The notes: generated by a model from the letters alone, not told the origin. Shown: positions 6,797 through 16,061, counted from the stretch's first letter. The stretch: 40,503 nucleotides of DNA from DASYAE01 sp036501535 (GCA_036501535.1 DASYAE010000267.1:1-40503), one strand, 5' to 3'. Numbers and translations: made by a program.

Positions 6797-8938
6797 TCAG
6801 AGCGAGAACTCGCACCACACCGACTTGCCGCTGCTCAGCTGCCTGGCCCCCCACGAGTCGGCCAGCGCGGCCACGATGCCGATCCCGCGGCCGTCCTCGT
6901 CGGTGTCGTCGGCCAGCCGGCGGCGCGGCAGGTGGTCGTCGCCGTCGACGACGTCGATGATCAGCCGGCGGTCGGTGCGGCGCAGCCGCAGCCGCACCGG
7001 CGGGCGGCCGTGGATCGCCGCGTTGGCGACCAGCTCGCTGACCGCGAGCACGCCCGCGTCGCACAGGTCCTCGCCGACGTGCCAGCTGCGCAGCACGCCG
7101 AGGCTGAACGCCCGTGCGTGCGCCGCGATCTCGGTCCCGCCGACCAGGTCCACCGCGGCGGCCCGGAACAGGTCCGCGCGCGGCCCCTGCCAGCGCGGCA
7201 CGTGCACGACCACCAGGGCCACGTCGTCGTCGTGGTCGACCGGCAGGTCCATGCCGGCCAGCAGCTCGGCGTGCACGAGGTCGACCGGGCCGACCGGCAT
7301 CGGCCGCCCCGGCGCCACGGCCTGCAGCGCCTGCGCCGAGGTCCCGGACAGCGGCGCGAGCGCGGCGGCGGACAGCAGCCCACGCAGTCGTTGGAGCTGC
7401 TCGTCGAGGTCCGCGGTGCGCCGCTCGATCAGGCCGTCGGTGAACAGCGCCAGATAGGAGCCCGGCGGGATGGCGATGCACGCCTCCTGCCAGGTCCATT
7501 CGCCGGTGCCGAGCGGCGGGCCGCCCGCGGCGTCGAGGTCGCACACGGTGCCGTCCGGCCGGCAGAGCAGCGGTGCCGGGTGCCCTGCGCAGGCGTATGT
7601 GAGCACGTGCTCGTCCGGGTCGTAGACCGCGTACACGGCGGTGGCGAGGGCGCCCCGGTCGCTCGTCCCGGCGCTGGCCGAGCCCTCCGCATACGCGACG
7701 CCTTCGAGCTCGGAGGCGTGCCGGTCCAGGTGCAGCAGCAGTTCGCCGGGCGGCAGGTTGGCCGCGGCATAGGCGCGGACCGCCGCGCGCAACTGCCCCA
7801 TGACGGCTGCGGCGTGGACCCCACGGCCCATCACATCGCCTATCACCAGCGCGGTACGCCCGGCGCCGAGCGGGATGACGTCGTACCAGTCGCCGCCGAC
7901 CTGCAGGTCGGCCGGTTCTCCGGAGCGCCCGGCCGAGCGGCCGCCCATCGACCGACCGCTCTGCGCATCCGACGGCCCCTCACTCGAGCCGGGCAGATAA
8001 CAGCCGGCGATGCGCAGGTCGTCCGGCTGGGAGAGGCGTTGCGGCAGCAGAGAGCGCTGCAGCGCCACGGCCGCGTTGCGGTGCCGCCGCTCCCCCGCGC
8101 GAAGCCGGTCGACTGCGGCCGCCTGGTCGGTGTAGTCGACCGAGCTGACCAGCACGCCGTCGATCGGCGCGTCTTCGCGGTCGCGCACCGGCGAGCAGGT
8201 CAGGCGGAGCACGGCCGGGCGGCGGGCGGACCCGTAATCCGTGAGCCTGACCTCGGGCGCGGTGAATACAGTGCCGGTCGCGTATACGTGATCAAGCGCA
8301 TCAAGCAGACCGAGCGCGGCGAGTTCCGGTAATGCCGCGGCGAACGCCTCGCCGTGGCGCGGCGCAGGCGGCGAACTCACCGGCATGGTCGCGGCGAGCG
8401 CGGAATTGGTCGTGCTGGACGACGAGAGGCTCCGGCTCGGCGGGCGCGCATGCGCGCCTTGCGCCTTATAGGCCTGCCGTGGCTGCGCGGGCGCAGCGGC
8501 GGACAGACGGAAGCCGTCGCGGAAGGCGTGGTTCGCATAGGCGATCCGGTGGTCGCGACCGCGCAGCAGCGCGACCGCACCGGGCGCATCACCGAGCGCT
8601 GTGGCCAGGGCGACTGACATCGCATCAGATCCGCTAGGTGCCCCCATCAACGCCCCGCCGTCCCGCGGCTGCGGCGGGACAGCGGGCTCGACCGCCCCCG
8701 CCAGGGGATCGGACGGCTCGAGCGGACCGGGGTCGCCGACGCCAAGCAACGATTCGGCCAGGCTCTCCTCGTCGGCGGCCCACTCCCCGCGCCGGCGGCC
8801 GCCACGCGGACCGGAGTCGGCGACGGAGCTCAGAGCGGTGCTGCTCATCGAAGCCGCGTTGGGCGACGAGGCCGGGCGCGCGGGTCGGGGTTGGGAGCTG
8901 CGCTGGTCGTCGCCGAGTCTTGTGTCGCTGTACTTCAT
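6797..8938 (-). CDS. PAS - SpoIIE/PP2C phosphatase - HATPase fusion (RsbU/RsbP-like regulator)
   Basis: About 713 residues from ATG 8938. The N-terminal ~100 residues are low-complexity. A PAS-like sensor (GAVALLRGRDHRIAYANHAF) follows, interrupted by a Ser/Pro/Ala-rich insertion, and ends at VLVSSVDYTDQAAAVDRLRA. Then comes a SpoIIE/PP2C serine phosphatase (ALQRSLLPQRL, VGGDWYDVIPLG, ALVIGDVMGRG, ALFTDGLIERR, DDDVALVVV). The C-terminus is an anti-sigma-type ATPase domain (ELVANAAIHG, DGRGIGIVAALADSWG). Such fusions dephosphorylate anti-anti-sigma factors and phosphorylate or bind them in partner-switching pathways. The frame stays open to a GTG at 9220, but that has no ribosome-binding site and upstream sequence lacks domain similarity. 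No sigma or anti-sigma gene is adjacent. Confidence 0.85.
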   Translation of the reverse strand: MKYSDTRLGDDQRSSQPRPARPASSPNAASMSSTALSSVADSGPRGGRRRGEWAADEESLAESLLGVGDPGPLEPSDPLAGAVEPAVPPQPRDGGALMGAPSGSDAMSVALATALGDAPGAVALLRGRDHRIAYANHAFRDGFRLSAAAPAQPRQAYKAQGAHARPPSRSLSSSSTTNSALAATMPVSSPPAPRHGEAFAAALPELAALGLLDALDHVYATGTVFTAPEVRLTDYGSARRPAVLRLTCSPVRDREDAPIDGVLVSSVDYTDQAAAVDRLRAGERRHRNAAVALQRSLLPQRLSQPDDLRIAGCYLPGSSEGPSDAQSGRSMGGRSAGRSGEPADLQVGGDWYDVIPLGAGRTALVIGDVMGRGVHAAAVMGQLRAAVRAYAAANLPPGELLLHLDRHASELEGVAYAEGSASAGTSDRGALATAVYAVYDPDEHVLTYACAGHPAPLLCRPDGTVCDLDAAGGPPLGTGEWTWQEACIAIPPGSYLALFTDGLIERRTADLDEQLQRLRGLLSAAALAPLSGTSAQALQAVAPGRPMPVGPVDLVHAELLAGMDLPVDHDDDVALVVVHVPRWQGPRADLFRAAAVDLVGGTEIAAHARAFSLGVLRSWHVGEDLCDAGVLAVSELVANAAIHGRPPVRLRLRRTDRRLIIDVVDGDDHLPRRRLADDTDEDGRGIGIVAALADSWGARQLSSGKSVWCEFSL

Positions 8939-9244
8939 GCCGCCGTCGTCTCTGGTCGCTGTGATCGCGCGAGTTGGCGCCCCGGTGGGGCTGCGCCGCG
9001 CATGCCCCCGCGCCGACATCGCGCTGTATGCGCCGCATGCGCACTGCTCGCGCCCTGTCGTGGCCGCGGCATTCGAAGCGCCGCGGCACGCTGGTCCCAG
9101 TCTGCCGGACGACCTGCCCGCGCCGCCGGGCCGCAGCCGCTCAACCATTCGATCGAGGGATAAATCCGATTGGTTCGGGCGCTGTCTCGGCCAGCCGGGT
9201 AAGGCGTTTCCCAGACTCACTCGAAGGAAGGACGGCAGCGGGAC
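8939..9244. other. Region upstream of the phosphatase gene, no assigned gene
   Basis: The phosphatase frame remains open through most of this stretch, up to GTG 9220, as an Ala/Arg-rich translation without recognisable domains. It is either an N-terminal extension or leader/promoter DNA. I see no clear -10/-35 pair. Confidence 0.4.
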
Positions 9245-9289
9245 AAGGGCGCCGGCAGCGGTTCGTCGCGAACCGCTCCCGGCGCCCTT
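9245..9289 (-). terminator. Strong hairpin terminator of the WXG100-like gene
   Basis: 21-nt arms at 9245-9265 and 9269-9289 pair with one mismatch around a TCG loop. It begins about 20 nt past the stop codon of the minus-strand gene ending at 9309. There is no U-run. Confidence 0.75.
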
Positions 9290-9308
9290 GCGGCGTCGTG
9301 CCGTCAGC

Positions 9309-9731
9309 TCAGTTGGTGGCCTGCCGCTGCACCTGGGTGATCGAGCCGTTGAGGTCGGTGTCGGTGCCGGAGTAGGCCTTCTGCGTGGCGGAAAGCCTGG
9401 TGTGCAGCGACTCCACCGAGGTGTTGACCGTGCCGAACTGTCCGTAGATCGCGTTCTGCAGCTGGCAGTGCGCCTGGTTCAGCACGTCGATCGCGTCGAT
9501 GTAGTCGGTCGAGCCGAAGCTGGTCGAGCTGGAGCCCCCGTCCATCTCGGAGATCTGCTTCAGCTTGCCCGAGAGGTGAGTCTGCTGCACGTCCGACGCG
9601 GTGGCGTTGTAGTACGTGTTGTTCGCCAGAGCGCTGGTCGTGTCGGTGAACGAGTCCTGCTGTATCCCCTGCAGCTTGCTCGTGACGGACTGGAGCTCGT
9701 CCAAGTCGACCGAGAACGAATTTCCTGCCAT
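9309..9731 (-). CDS. WXG100/ESAT-6-like small protein
   Basis: 140 residues from ATG 9731, chosen because GGGGAG lies 8 nt upstream; a longer start at 9767 lacks this. The protein is Ser/Thr/Gln-rich and predicted helical. MAGNSFSVDLDELQSVTSK resembles the N-terminal helix of WXG100 proteins, and the C-terminal ATQKAYSGTDTDLNGSI resembles their closing SAxxY-T-D/E element. A central WxG motif is not visible. Such proteins are type VII secretion substrates or partners, but no EccC, EccD or other secretion component is encoded nearby. Divergent from the GNAT gene. Confidence 0.6.
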   Translation of the reverse strand: MAGNSFSVDLDELQSVTSKLQGIQQDSFTDTTSALANNTYYNATASDVQQTHLSGKLKQISEMDGGSSSTSFGSTDYIDAIDVLNQAHCQLQNAIYGQFGTVNTSVESLHTRLSATQKAYSGTDTDLNGSITQVQRQATN

Positions 9732-9903
9732 CCCGTTGCTCCCCAAAATACCGGTGTTGCTGCCCAATCCTGATGTCGCAGTCGATCCTGCGTGCCTTGC
9801 TTCGCCACAAAAGACGCCGTAGCGGCGCCTTACGTTGCAGCGTACCGATAACTACTCGGACGGGCCAGCGATTCCCGGTGCCTGCCACGCGCACCGGTGC
9901 GGT

Positions 9904-9909
9904 TAGGCT
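9904..9909 (+). promoter_or_regulatory. -10 box TAGGCT for a leaderless GNAT transcript
   Basis: TAGGCT lies 6 nt before the GTG start at 9916, the spacing expected when transcription begins at the start codon. No Shine-Dalgarno sequence is present, consistent with a leaderless mRNA. No clear -35 box. Confidence 0.5.
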
Positions 9910-9915
9910 GCCCGA

Positions 9916-10416
9916 GTGATCAGAACCGCCACCGCCGAAGACGTGCCCGCGATCCACCGGCTGGTCTGCGAGCTCGCCGAGTACGAGAGGGCCCACCACG
10001 ACGTCGAGGCGACGCCCGAGCAGTTGCGCGAGGCGCTGTTCGGCCCGGATCCGACCGTGTTCGCGCACGTGGCCGAGGCGGCTCCGGCAGGGGGCGGCGC
10101 CGGGGAGGTGGTCGGCTTCGCGCTGTGGTTCCTGAACTTCTCCACGTGGCGCGGCCGCAACGGGATCTATCTCGAGGACCTGTACGTGCAGCCGGAGCAC
10201 CGCGGCTCGGGACTCGGCCGGGAGCTGCTGACCGAGCTGGCGCGGATCTGCGTGGAGCGCGGCTACACCCGGCTGGAGTGGTCGGTGCTGGACTGGAACG
10301 AGCCGGCCCGCGGCTTCTACCGCGCGCTCGGCGCGGTGAGCATGGACGAGTGGACCGTCTTCCGGCTGACCGGCGATGCCCTGACGCGCCTCGGCTCCAC
10401 AGGCACCGGCGCCTGA
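9916..10416 (+). CDS. GNAT family N-acetyltransferase
   Basis: A 166-residue Gcn5-related acetyltransferase (spermidine/diamine acetyltransferase-like branch). It begins MIRTATAEDVPAIHRLVCELAEYERA, and the acetyl-CoA pyrophosphate-binding loop is EDLYVQPEHRGSGLGRELL at about residues 87-105. The closing NEPARGFYRALGAVSMDEW is the usual last strand-helix-strand. The substrate amine cannot be told. The GTG start has no ribosome-binding site but is preceded at leaderless distance by a -10 box. It ends 31 nt from the convergent hrpA gene. Confidence 0.88.
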   Translation: MIRTATAEDVPAIHRLVCELAEYERAHHDVEATPEQLREALFGPDPTVFAHVAEAAPAGGGAGEVVGFALWFLNFSTWRGRNGIYLEDLYVQPEHRGSGLGRELLTELARICVERGYTRLEWSVLDWNEPARGFYRALGAVSMDEWTVFRLTGDALTRLGSTGTGA

Positions 10417-10447
10417 TCACCGCGCACAGCCGCAGCGGCGGAAGCGC

Positions 10448-13400
10448 TCAGCGCGAGGCTTCGTCCAGCGCCTTGCGGATGCGTTTCTCCGAAACCGGAT
10501 ATGCGGTGCCGAGTTGCTGGGCGAAGAGGCTGACCCGGAACTCCTCGAGCATCCAGCGCACCTGGCGCAGCGCCGGGCCCGGCCGGCGGCCGCGCGGCAC
10601 CCGGGCGAGCGCGGCCTCGTATTCGTCCCTCAGCCGCTCGACCGCGTCCAGGTTCGCCTGGTCGCGATACGGGTCGTCGGCCATCTTGTCCAGCCGATGG
10701 CTCAGGGCCCGCAGATAGTGCGGTATCCGCGGCAGCTGCGCGTATCCGGTCTCGGCGATGAAACCCCGCTTGACCAGCTCGGCCAGCTGCGCGCGGGCGT
10801 CGGTGAGCGAGGGCAGCAGGGCCAGGGCGGCCGGGGCCTTGAGCCGCCGGTCGATCTCGTGCGCCGCGACCAGGATCGCGGCCGCCTGCTTAACCACCGT
10901 CTCGGCGTGCTCGGCGAGGTCGGCGCGCACCGCGTCGCGCAGCCGGTCGAAGGACCCGGCGTCCCAGACCGGTCCGCCGTTGCGCTCCACGAGGTGGTCG
11001 GCCGCGCAGGCGACGCAGTCCTCGAACAGGGCCGGCACCGGGCCGTACGGATTGTCGCCGAGCGCCAGCTTCTCCTTGTAGTCCAGCACCGCCAGCATCG
11101 CCTTGGTCGGGCTGGGGATGGTGAGCAGCAGCAGCCGGCGCGTCCCGGCGAGCATCGCGTCGCGCTGCTCCTCCTCGGTGTCCAGCAGCTTCACGCCGAC
11201 CGCCGAGCCCTCGTCGACCAGCGCAGGGTACGCCTTCATCGAGACGCCGCCGCGGCGCTCCTCGAAGGTGCGGGCGACCGGCCCGAAGTCCCAGGAGCGG
11301 CGCCCGGTGCGCTCGACGTCCTCGGCCGCGGCCGAGATCGACTCGCGGACCTTGGCCTTCAGCCGCAGCTTGAGCGCTTCGAGGTCCTTGTCCTCGTCCA
11401 CCTTGCGGCCGTGCTCGTCCACGACCCGGAAGGTCATCTTCAGGTGGTCGGCGACCCGGGAGAGGTCCCAGTCCTCGCGCTCCAGGCCTGGCGCGCCCAT
11501 GCGGCGCATCTCGCGCTCCAGGCCGTCCAAGAGCCCACCCTCGCGAGCAGGTAACCGCTCCAGCAGGGCTTTGGCGTAGTTCGGCGCGGGCACGAAGGAG
11601 CGGCGGATCGGCTTGGGCAGCGCGCGGATCAGCTCGGTGACCAGTTCCTCGCGCAGGCCCGGGATCTGCCAGTCGAAGCCCTCCGGCTCGACCTGATTGA
11701 GGACGGCCAGCGGGATGTGCGCGGTGACGCCGTCCGCGTCGGCGCCGGGCTCGAACTGGTAGGTGAGCTTGAACCAGAGCCGCCCCTGCCGCCAGCGGTC
11801 CGGATAGTCCTCCTCCAGCACCGCCCCCGCCCGGTCGTTGACGAGCATGGACCGGTCGAAGTCGAGCAGCGCCGGGTTCTCCTGCTGGGCCTGCTTCCAC
11901 CAGGTGTCGAAGTGCCGGCCGGACACGGCCCGCTTGCCGACCCGCTGGTCGTAGAACGCGAACAGGGCGTCGTCGGAGACCACGATGTCGCGCCGGCGGG
12001 CCCGGTTCTCCAGCTCCTCGACCTCCTCGAGCAGCTTGCGGTTGCGGTGGAAGAAGGCGTGCCGGGTCTGCCACTCCCCCTGCACCAGCGCGTGCCTGAT
12101 GAACAGCTCGCGGCTCAGGTCCGGGTCGATCCGGCCGTAGTTGACGCGGCGCTGCGCGACGATCGGCAGGCCGTAGAGCATGACCTTCTCGTAGGCCTGC
12201 ACCGAGGCCTGCTCGCGGGACCAGTGCGGCTCGCTGAAGGAGCGCTTGACCAGGTGCGCGGCCAGCTCCTCGGCCCACTCGGGCTCGATCCGGGCGGCCA
12301 TCCGGCCCCACAGCCGGGAGGTCTCGACCAGCTCGGCCGCCATGACCCAGCGCGGGTTGCGCTTGAACAGCGAGGAGCCCGGGAAGATCGCGAAGTGCGC
12401 GTTGCGGGCGCCGACGTATTCGCGCTTCTCGGGCTCGTACAGGCCGATGTGCGAGAGCAGGCCGCTGAGAACGGCCCGGTGCACCAGCGTCGGATCGGCC
12501 GGCGCGTCGGGCAGCCGGACGGCCTCCTGGGTCACGTTCGCGTCCTTCGCGGCCTGACGCAGCTGCGAGTGCAGGTCCTGCCACTCACGCACGCGCAGGT
12601 AATGCAGGAACTCGTTCTTACACAGCTTGCGGAACTGGTTGGAGGACAGCTCGGCCTGACGCTCCCTCAGGTACTCCCAGAGCTTGAGGTAGGTCAGGAA
12701 GTCGGACTGCTGCTCCTTGTCCACGAACCGGGCGTGCGACTGGGTCGCCTGAGCCTGCTTCTCGGCCGGCCGCTCACGCGGGTCCTGGATGGAGAGCGCC
12801 GCCGCGATGACCATCGCCTCGTCCGCGCAGCCGGTCCGCGCCGCCTCGACGACCATCCGGGCCAGCCGGCGGCCGGTCTCGGTCAGCGTCGGCCGGCCCG
12901 CCGCCGCGCCGGCCTCGGGCGCCTCGATGGCGCCGAGCTCGTGCAGCAGGTCGATGCCGTCCTTGATGTTGCGCCGGTCCGGCGCCTCGACGAAGGGGAA
13001 CGCGGCGATGTCGCCGAGGCCGATCGAGGTCATCTGCAGAATGACCGAGGCCAGGTTGGTGCGCAGGATCTCCGGCTCGGTGAACTCCGGCCGGCCGGCG
13101 AAGTCGTCCTGCGAGTAGAGCCGAATGCAAATACCATCCGACGTACGCCCGCAACGTCCGGCCCGCTGGTTCGCCGAGGCCTGCGAAACCGGCTCGATCG
13201 GCAGCCGCTGCACCTTGAGCCGGTGGCTGTAACGCGAAATCCGCGCAGTCCCCGGATCGACGACGTACTTGATGCCCGGCACGGTCAGCGAGGTCTCGGC
13301 AACGTTGGTGGCCAGCACGATCCGACGCTCCCCGTGCGCCTGGAACACCCGATGCTGCTCCGCGGACGACAACCGCGCATACAGCGGCAGGATCTCGGTC

Positions 13401-14389
13401 CGCCGCAGCTGCATCTTCCCGAGCGCGTCCGCGGTGTCCCGGATCTCCCGCTCCCCGCTGAGGAAAACGAGGATGTCGCCGTCCCCGCTGCCGGACGCGG
13501 AACCCGGCTCGGTCAGCAGCTCCTCGACCGCATCGCAGATCGCCTGGATCTGGTCCCGATCAGCATCCGCATCCGCGTCCTGCGTGTCGAGCAGCGGCCG
13601 ATACCGCACCTCGACCGGATACATGCGCCCGCTGACCTCGACGATCGGCGCGGGCCCGGCCGCCCCGGCGAAGTGCGCGGCGAACCGCTCCGGGTCGATC
13701 GTGGCCGAGGTGATGACGACCTTGAGGTCCGGCCGGCGCGGCAGCAGCTGTTTGAGGTAGCCGAGGATGAAGTCGATGTTGAGGCTGCGCTCGTGCGCCT
13801 CGTCGATGATCAGCGTGTCGTACCGCAGCAGGTCCCGGTCGTGCTGCAGCTCGGCCAGCAGGATGCCGTCCGTCATCACCTTGATGTTGGTCTGGTCCCC
13901 GCCGCGGTCGGTGAACCGGACCTTGTAGCCGACCGCGGCCCCCGGCTCGGTGTTCAGCTCCTGCGCGATCCGTTCGGACACCGTCCGAGCGGCGATCCGC
14001 CGCGGCTGCGTATGCCCGATCTGCCCGCGCACCCCGCGGCCGAGCTCGAGGCAGATCTTCGGAATCTGCGTCGTCTTCCCGGATCCGGTCTCCCCCGCGA
14101 CGATGACGACCTGGTGGTCCCGGATCGCGGCCAGGATCTCGTCCTTCTTCGCGCTGACCGGCAGCTCCGCGGGATAGCTCACCGCGGGGACGCGCGCCCG
14201 CCGCTCCTCCAGCCGGGCCGCCCCCGCCGCGAGCTGTGCCTCGATGTCGACCCGGATCGCCTCGAGCGCCTCGGGCTTGCCGACCCGCCGCGCCCCGTCG
14301 ATCCGCCGACGCAGCCGCACCTCGTCCCGCAGCGACACCTCGCCGAGCCGGGACCGCAGGTCGTCCAGGGGGGAACGGTGGGTACGCAT
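10448..14389 (-). CDS. hrpA: ATP-dependent RNA helicase HrpA (DEAH box)
   Basis: At 1313 residues this matches the usual length of HrpA. Motif I GETGSGKTTQIPKI is near residue 97, motif II is IIDEAHERS, motif III SATID, and motif VI NQRAGRCGR. A helicase-associated region follows (VEAPDRRNIKDGIDLLHELGA), then the long HrpA-specific DUF3418 C-terminus (RRSFVPAPNYAKALLERLP, FGPVARTFEERRGGVSMKAYPALVDEG). HrpA unwinds RNA and has been linked to mRNA processing and rescue of stalled ribosomes in other bacteria. ATG 14389 starts the MRTHRSPLDDLRSRLGEVSL N-terminus; the ribosome-binding site is weak. A long open frame on the opposite strand (about 11.7-15.2 kb) is a codon-bias shadow. Confidence 0.95.
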   Translation of the reverse strand: MRTHRSPLDDLRSRLGEVSLRDEVRLRRRIDGARRVGKPEALEAIRVDIEAQLAAGAARLEERRARVPAVSYPAELPVSAKKDEILAAIRDHQVVIVAGETGSGKTTQIPKICLELGRGVRGQIGHTQPRRIAARTVSERIAQELNTEPGAAVGYKVRFTDRGGDQTNIKVMTDGILLAELQHDRDLLRYDTLIIDEAHERSLNIDFILGYLKQLLPRRPDLKVVITSATIDPERFAAHFAGAAGPAPIVEVSGRMYPVEVRYRPLLDTQDADADADRDQIQAICDAVEELLTEPGSASGSGDGDILVFLSGEREIRDTADALGKMQLRRTEILPLYARLSSAEQHRVFQAHGERRIVLATNVAETSLTVPGIKYVVDPGTARISRYSHRLKVQRLPIEPVSQASANQRAGRCGRTSDGICIRLYSQDDFAGRPEFTEPEILRTNLASVILQMTSIGLGDIAAFPFVEAPDRRNIKDGIDLLHELGAIEAPEAGAAAGRPTLTETGRRLARMVVEAARTGCADEAMVIAAALSIQDPRERPAEKQAQATQSHARFVDKEQQSDFLTYLKLWEYLRERQAELSSNQFRKLCKNEFLHYLRVREWQDLHSQLRQAAKDANVTQEAVRLPDAPADPTLVHRAVLSGLLSHIGLYEPEKREYVGARNAHFAIFPGSSLFKRNPRWVMAAELVETSRLWGRMAARIEPEWAEELAAHLVKRSFSEPHWSREQASVQAYEKVMLYGLPIVAQRRVNYGRIDPDLSRELFIRHALVQGEWQTRHAFFHRNRKLLEEVEELENRARRRDIVVSDDALFAFYDQRVGKRAVSGRHFDTWWKQAQQENPALLDFDRSMLVNDRAGAVLEEDYPDRWRQGRLWFKLTYQFEPGADADGVTAHIPLAVLNQVEPEGFDWQIPGLREELVTELIRALPKPIRRSFVPAPNYAKALLERLPAREGGLLDGLEREMRRMGAPGLEREDWDLSRVADHLKMTFRVVDEHGRKVDEDKDLEALKLRLKAKVRESISAAAEDVERTGRRSWDFGPVARTFEERRGGVSMKAYPALVDEGSAVGVKLLDTEEEQRDAMLAGTRRLLLLTIPSPTKAMLAVLDYKEKLALGDNPYGPVPALFEDCVACAADHLVERNGGPVWDAGSFDRLRDAVRADLAEHAETVVKQAAAILVAAHEIDRRLKAPAALALLPSLTDARAQLAELVKRGFIAETGYAQLPRIPHYLRALSHRLDKMADDPYRDQANLDAVERLRDEYEAALARVPRGRRPGPALRQVRWMLEEFRVSLFAQQLGTAYPVSEKRIRKALDEASR

Positions 14390-14470
14390 GGCACATCAAG
14401 CATAAGCGGAGCCGACAGCCGGGTCTCCCGCTTTATTGCACGAGCACCCCTTATACGTCGCTCATCGCGC

Positions 14471-15100
14471 TTATCCCAAAAGCCGAAGAATCTCCGCCGC
14501 GCCCCACGCCCCGCGCGCCCCAGGCAGCCCCGCCAAATACTCCGCGACCGCACTCGGAAGCCACTCGTGGCTCTCTGCCAGCCCCGCCGCCAGCATCGTC
14601 AGATACCGCTCCGAGGGCCGACGAACCGTAACGTCCCCCATCCCCCACGGCGCAGTGAACGTCAGCACCGGCCGGTCCTCAATATCCCCCACATACACGA
14701 GCGTCTCGTACCGCTCCGGCCCCAACGCCGCCCGCCCCGTGGAAAGCACCGCGCTCAGATCGACATCACCAGAGGGCACCCGGTGCATCTCTTGCGCCAC
14801 AACGTCAGAGAACTGACCAGGACTCACCGGATACGCCCGCCCCGCCGCCACGCCCGCCGCCCCCGGATCGTAGAACGCCATCCCCCCGCCCCAAACCGCC
14901 GACTCGAGCGCGAAGTAGACCTGACCCGCCATCACGACCGGCACCGAGTCCCCCGCCAGCACCCCGTCCCGGCACCCCGGATAACTCCGCGCACCCCCCG
15001 GCGGCCGCCCGCCGTTCAGATAGAACTCGAACCGCGCCCGACTCATGTTCGACCCGTAAGCCGCATACCAGACACGGTCCACATCCCGCGCCCCGAGCAC
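14471..15100 (-). CDS. Gamma-glutamylcyclotransferase-like YGSNM protein (often called 'histone deacetylase')
   Basis: About 209 residues from GTG 15100; GTG 15082, directly before VWYAAYGSNM, is an alternative. The YAAYGSNM start, YPGCRDGVLAGDSVPVVMAGQVYFALES, and GGGMAFYDPGAAG place it in a conserved actinobacterial family with the YGSN signature of the gamma-glutamylcyclotransferase fold. Database entries often label it 'histone deacetylase' without support. The enzymatic role is unknown. It lies 61 nt downstream of the XRE regulator on the same strand and may be co-transcribed. The frame continues open upstream to 15322 across the regulator gene, which I take as spurious. Confidence 0.7.
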   Translation of the reverse strand: MLGARDVDRVWYAAYGSNMSRARFEFYLNGGRPPGGARSYPGCRDGVLAGDSVPVVMAGQVYFALESAVWGGGMAFYDPGAAGVAAGRAYPVSPGQFSDVVAQEMHRVPSGDVDLSAVLSTGRAALGPERYETLVYVGDIEDRPVLTFTAPWGMGDVTVRRPSERYLTMLAAGLAESHEWLPSAVAEYLAGLPGARGAWGAAEILRLLG

Positions 15101-15161
15101 CGGCGGCTGCAGTCCGGCCACTTCCGAGCTGTGCAAGGTACTTTTCAATCCACTTCGCCGG

Positions 15162-16010
15162 TCAGGCCGCCCCCATACTAACGGCCGACGTTGATACCTC
15201 CGAGTACGTGACCAGCGTGTAGTCCGGGTGATCGGCCACCTGAAGGACCACATGGGAGTACGTGACAGGGCCGAACCGGGGATGGCGGAGCTTCTTCGAG
15301 CCACTACCCCCGATCGCAGCAACGTCGTGGCTCGGCCACCAATCCCTCACCTGCTCACTGTCCCGCCGGAGCTCGGCGATCAGGGTACGGACATCAGGAT
15401 CGTCCGGGTACCGGGCGGCGGACAGCCGGAAGCGCCCGAGCATGGCCCTGGCCTCCGGCTCCCACTCGAGGTAGACCTCCCGGGCCCGACCGCTGGTGAA
15501 CATCCAGCGCACCAGGTTGCGCTCGCCCGGGGGACCCGCCGACCAGTCGCAGAACAGCTCACACGCGGCCGGATTGGCGGCCAGGACGTCCCAGCGGCGC
15601 CCCTTGACCAGGGTCGGGAACGGCTCGAGCCGCTGGACCAGATCCACCACGGCCGGATCGACGCACTCAGGTGGGGCCGCCCCAGCCGGGACCGGACCGC
15701 CGCCGCCGGGACCGTAGGCCAGCACGTGCAGGTAGCGCCGCTCGGCAGCAGACATCCGCAACGCGGAGGCCAGCGCGTCCAGAACCTGCGCCGAGGGCCG
15801 CACCGGCCGCCCTTGCTCCAGGAACGTGTAATAAGTAGCCGACAGGTTGGCCAGCAGGGCGACCTCTTCACGGCGCAGGCCCGCAGTGCGCCGTCGCGGC
15901 CCCGCAGCCAGGCCCACATCGGCAGGCGCAAGACGCTCGCGCCGGGACCTGAGCAGCTGACCCAGCGCGGCAGGATCTCCGCCGACCGCCATGCTCCCAA
16001 GGCTACTCAC
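15162..16010 (-). CDS. XRE-family transcriptional regulator, MmyB-like
   Basis: 282 residues. The N-terminal ~90 residues are an XRE helix-turn-helix (LGQLLRSRRERLAPADVGL, then RRTAGLRREEVALLANLSATYYTFLEQG, then LDALASALRMSAAERRYLHVLA). The remaining ~170 residues are the MmyB-like ligand-binding domain (RRWDVLAANPAACELF, NLVRWMF, VRTLIAELRRDS, KKLRHPRFGPVTYSHVVLQVADHPDYTL broken by GP). Such regulators normally control a divergent oxidoreductase or hydrolase gene; here a dienelactone hydrolase starts 51 nt away on the other strand. GTG 16010 and ATG 15992 are both possible starts, neither with a good ribosome-binding site. Confidence 0.88.
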   Translation of the reverse strand: MSSLGSMAVGGDPAALGQLLRSRRERLAPADVGLAAGPRRRTAGLRREEVALLANLSATYYTFLEQGRPVRPSAQVLDALASALRMSAAERRYLHVLAYGPGGGGPVPAGAAPPECVDPAVVDLVQRLEPFPTLVKGRRWDVLAANPAACELFCDWSAGPPGERNLVRWMFTSGRAREVYLEWEPEARAMLGRFRLSAARYPDDPDVRTLIAELRRDSEQVRDWWPSHDVAAIGGSGSKKLRHPRFGPVTYSHVVLQVADHPDYTLVTYSEVSTSAVSMGAA

Positions 16011-16016
16011 GCCAAT

Positions 16017-16038
16017 ACCAGTAAAGAACGGCTCTGGT
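16017..16038. promoter_or_regulatory. Candidate operator between the XRE regulator and hydrolase
   Basis: ACCAG at 16017-16021 and CTGGT at 16034-16038 form an inverted repeat (centres 17 bp apart) inside the 51-bp divergent intergenic region. A regulator binding here could control both genes. Short arms make this a moderate guess. Confidence 0.35.
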
Positions 16039-16061
16039 TACCACTTTCCGGAACGCCGACG

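Noticed and set aside
11717..15181. A 1154-codon open frame on the plus strand
   Set aside because: It lies antisense to hrpA, which has complete helicase motifs; the Arg/Pro/Gly-rich translation is a GC-codon-bias shadow.
15101..15322. N-terminal extension of the YGSNM protein to 15322
   Set aside because: It overlaps the 3' end of the XRE regulator and has no similarity before the YAAYGSNM segment.
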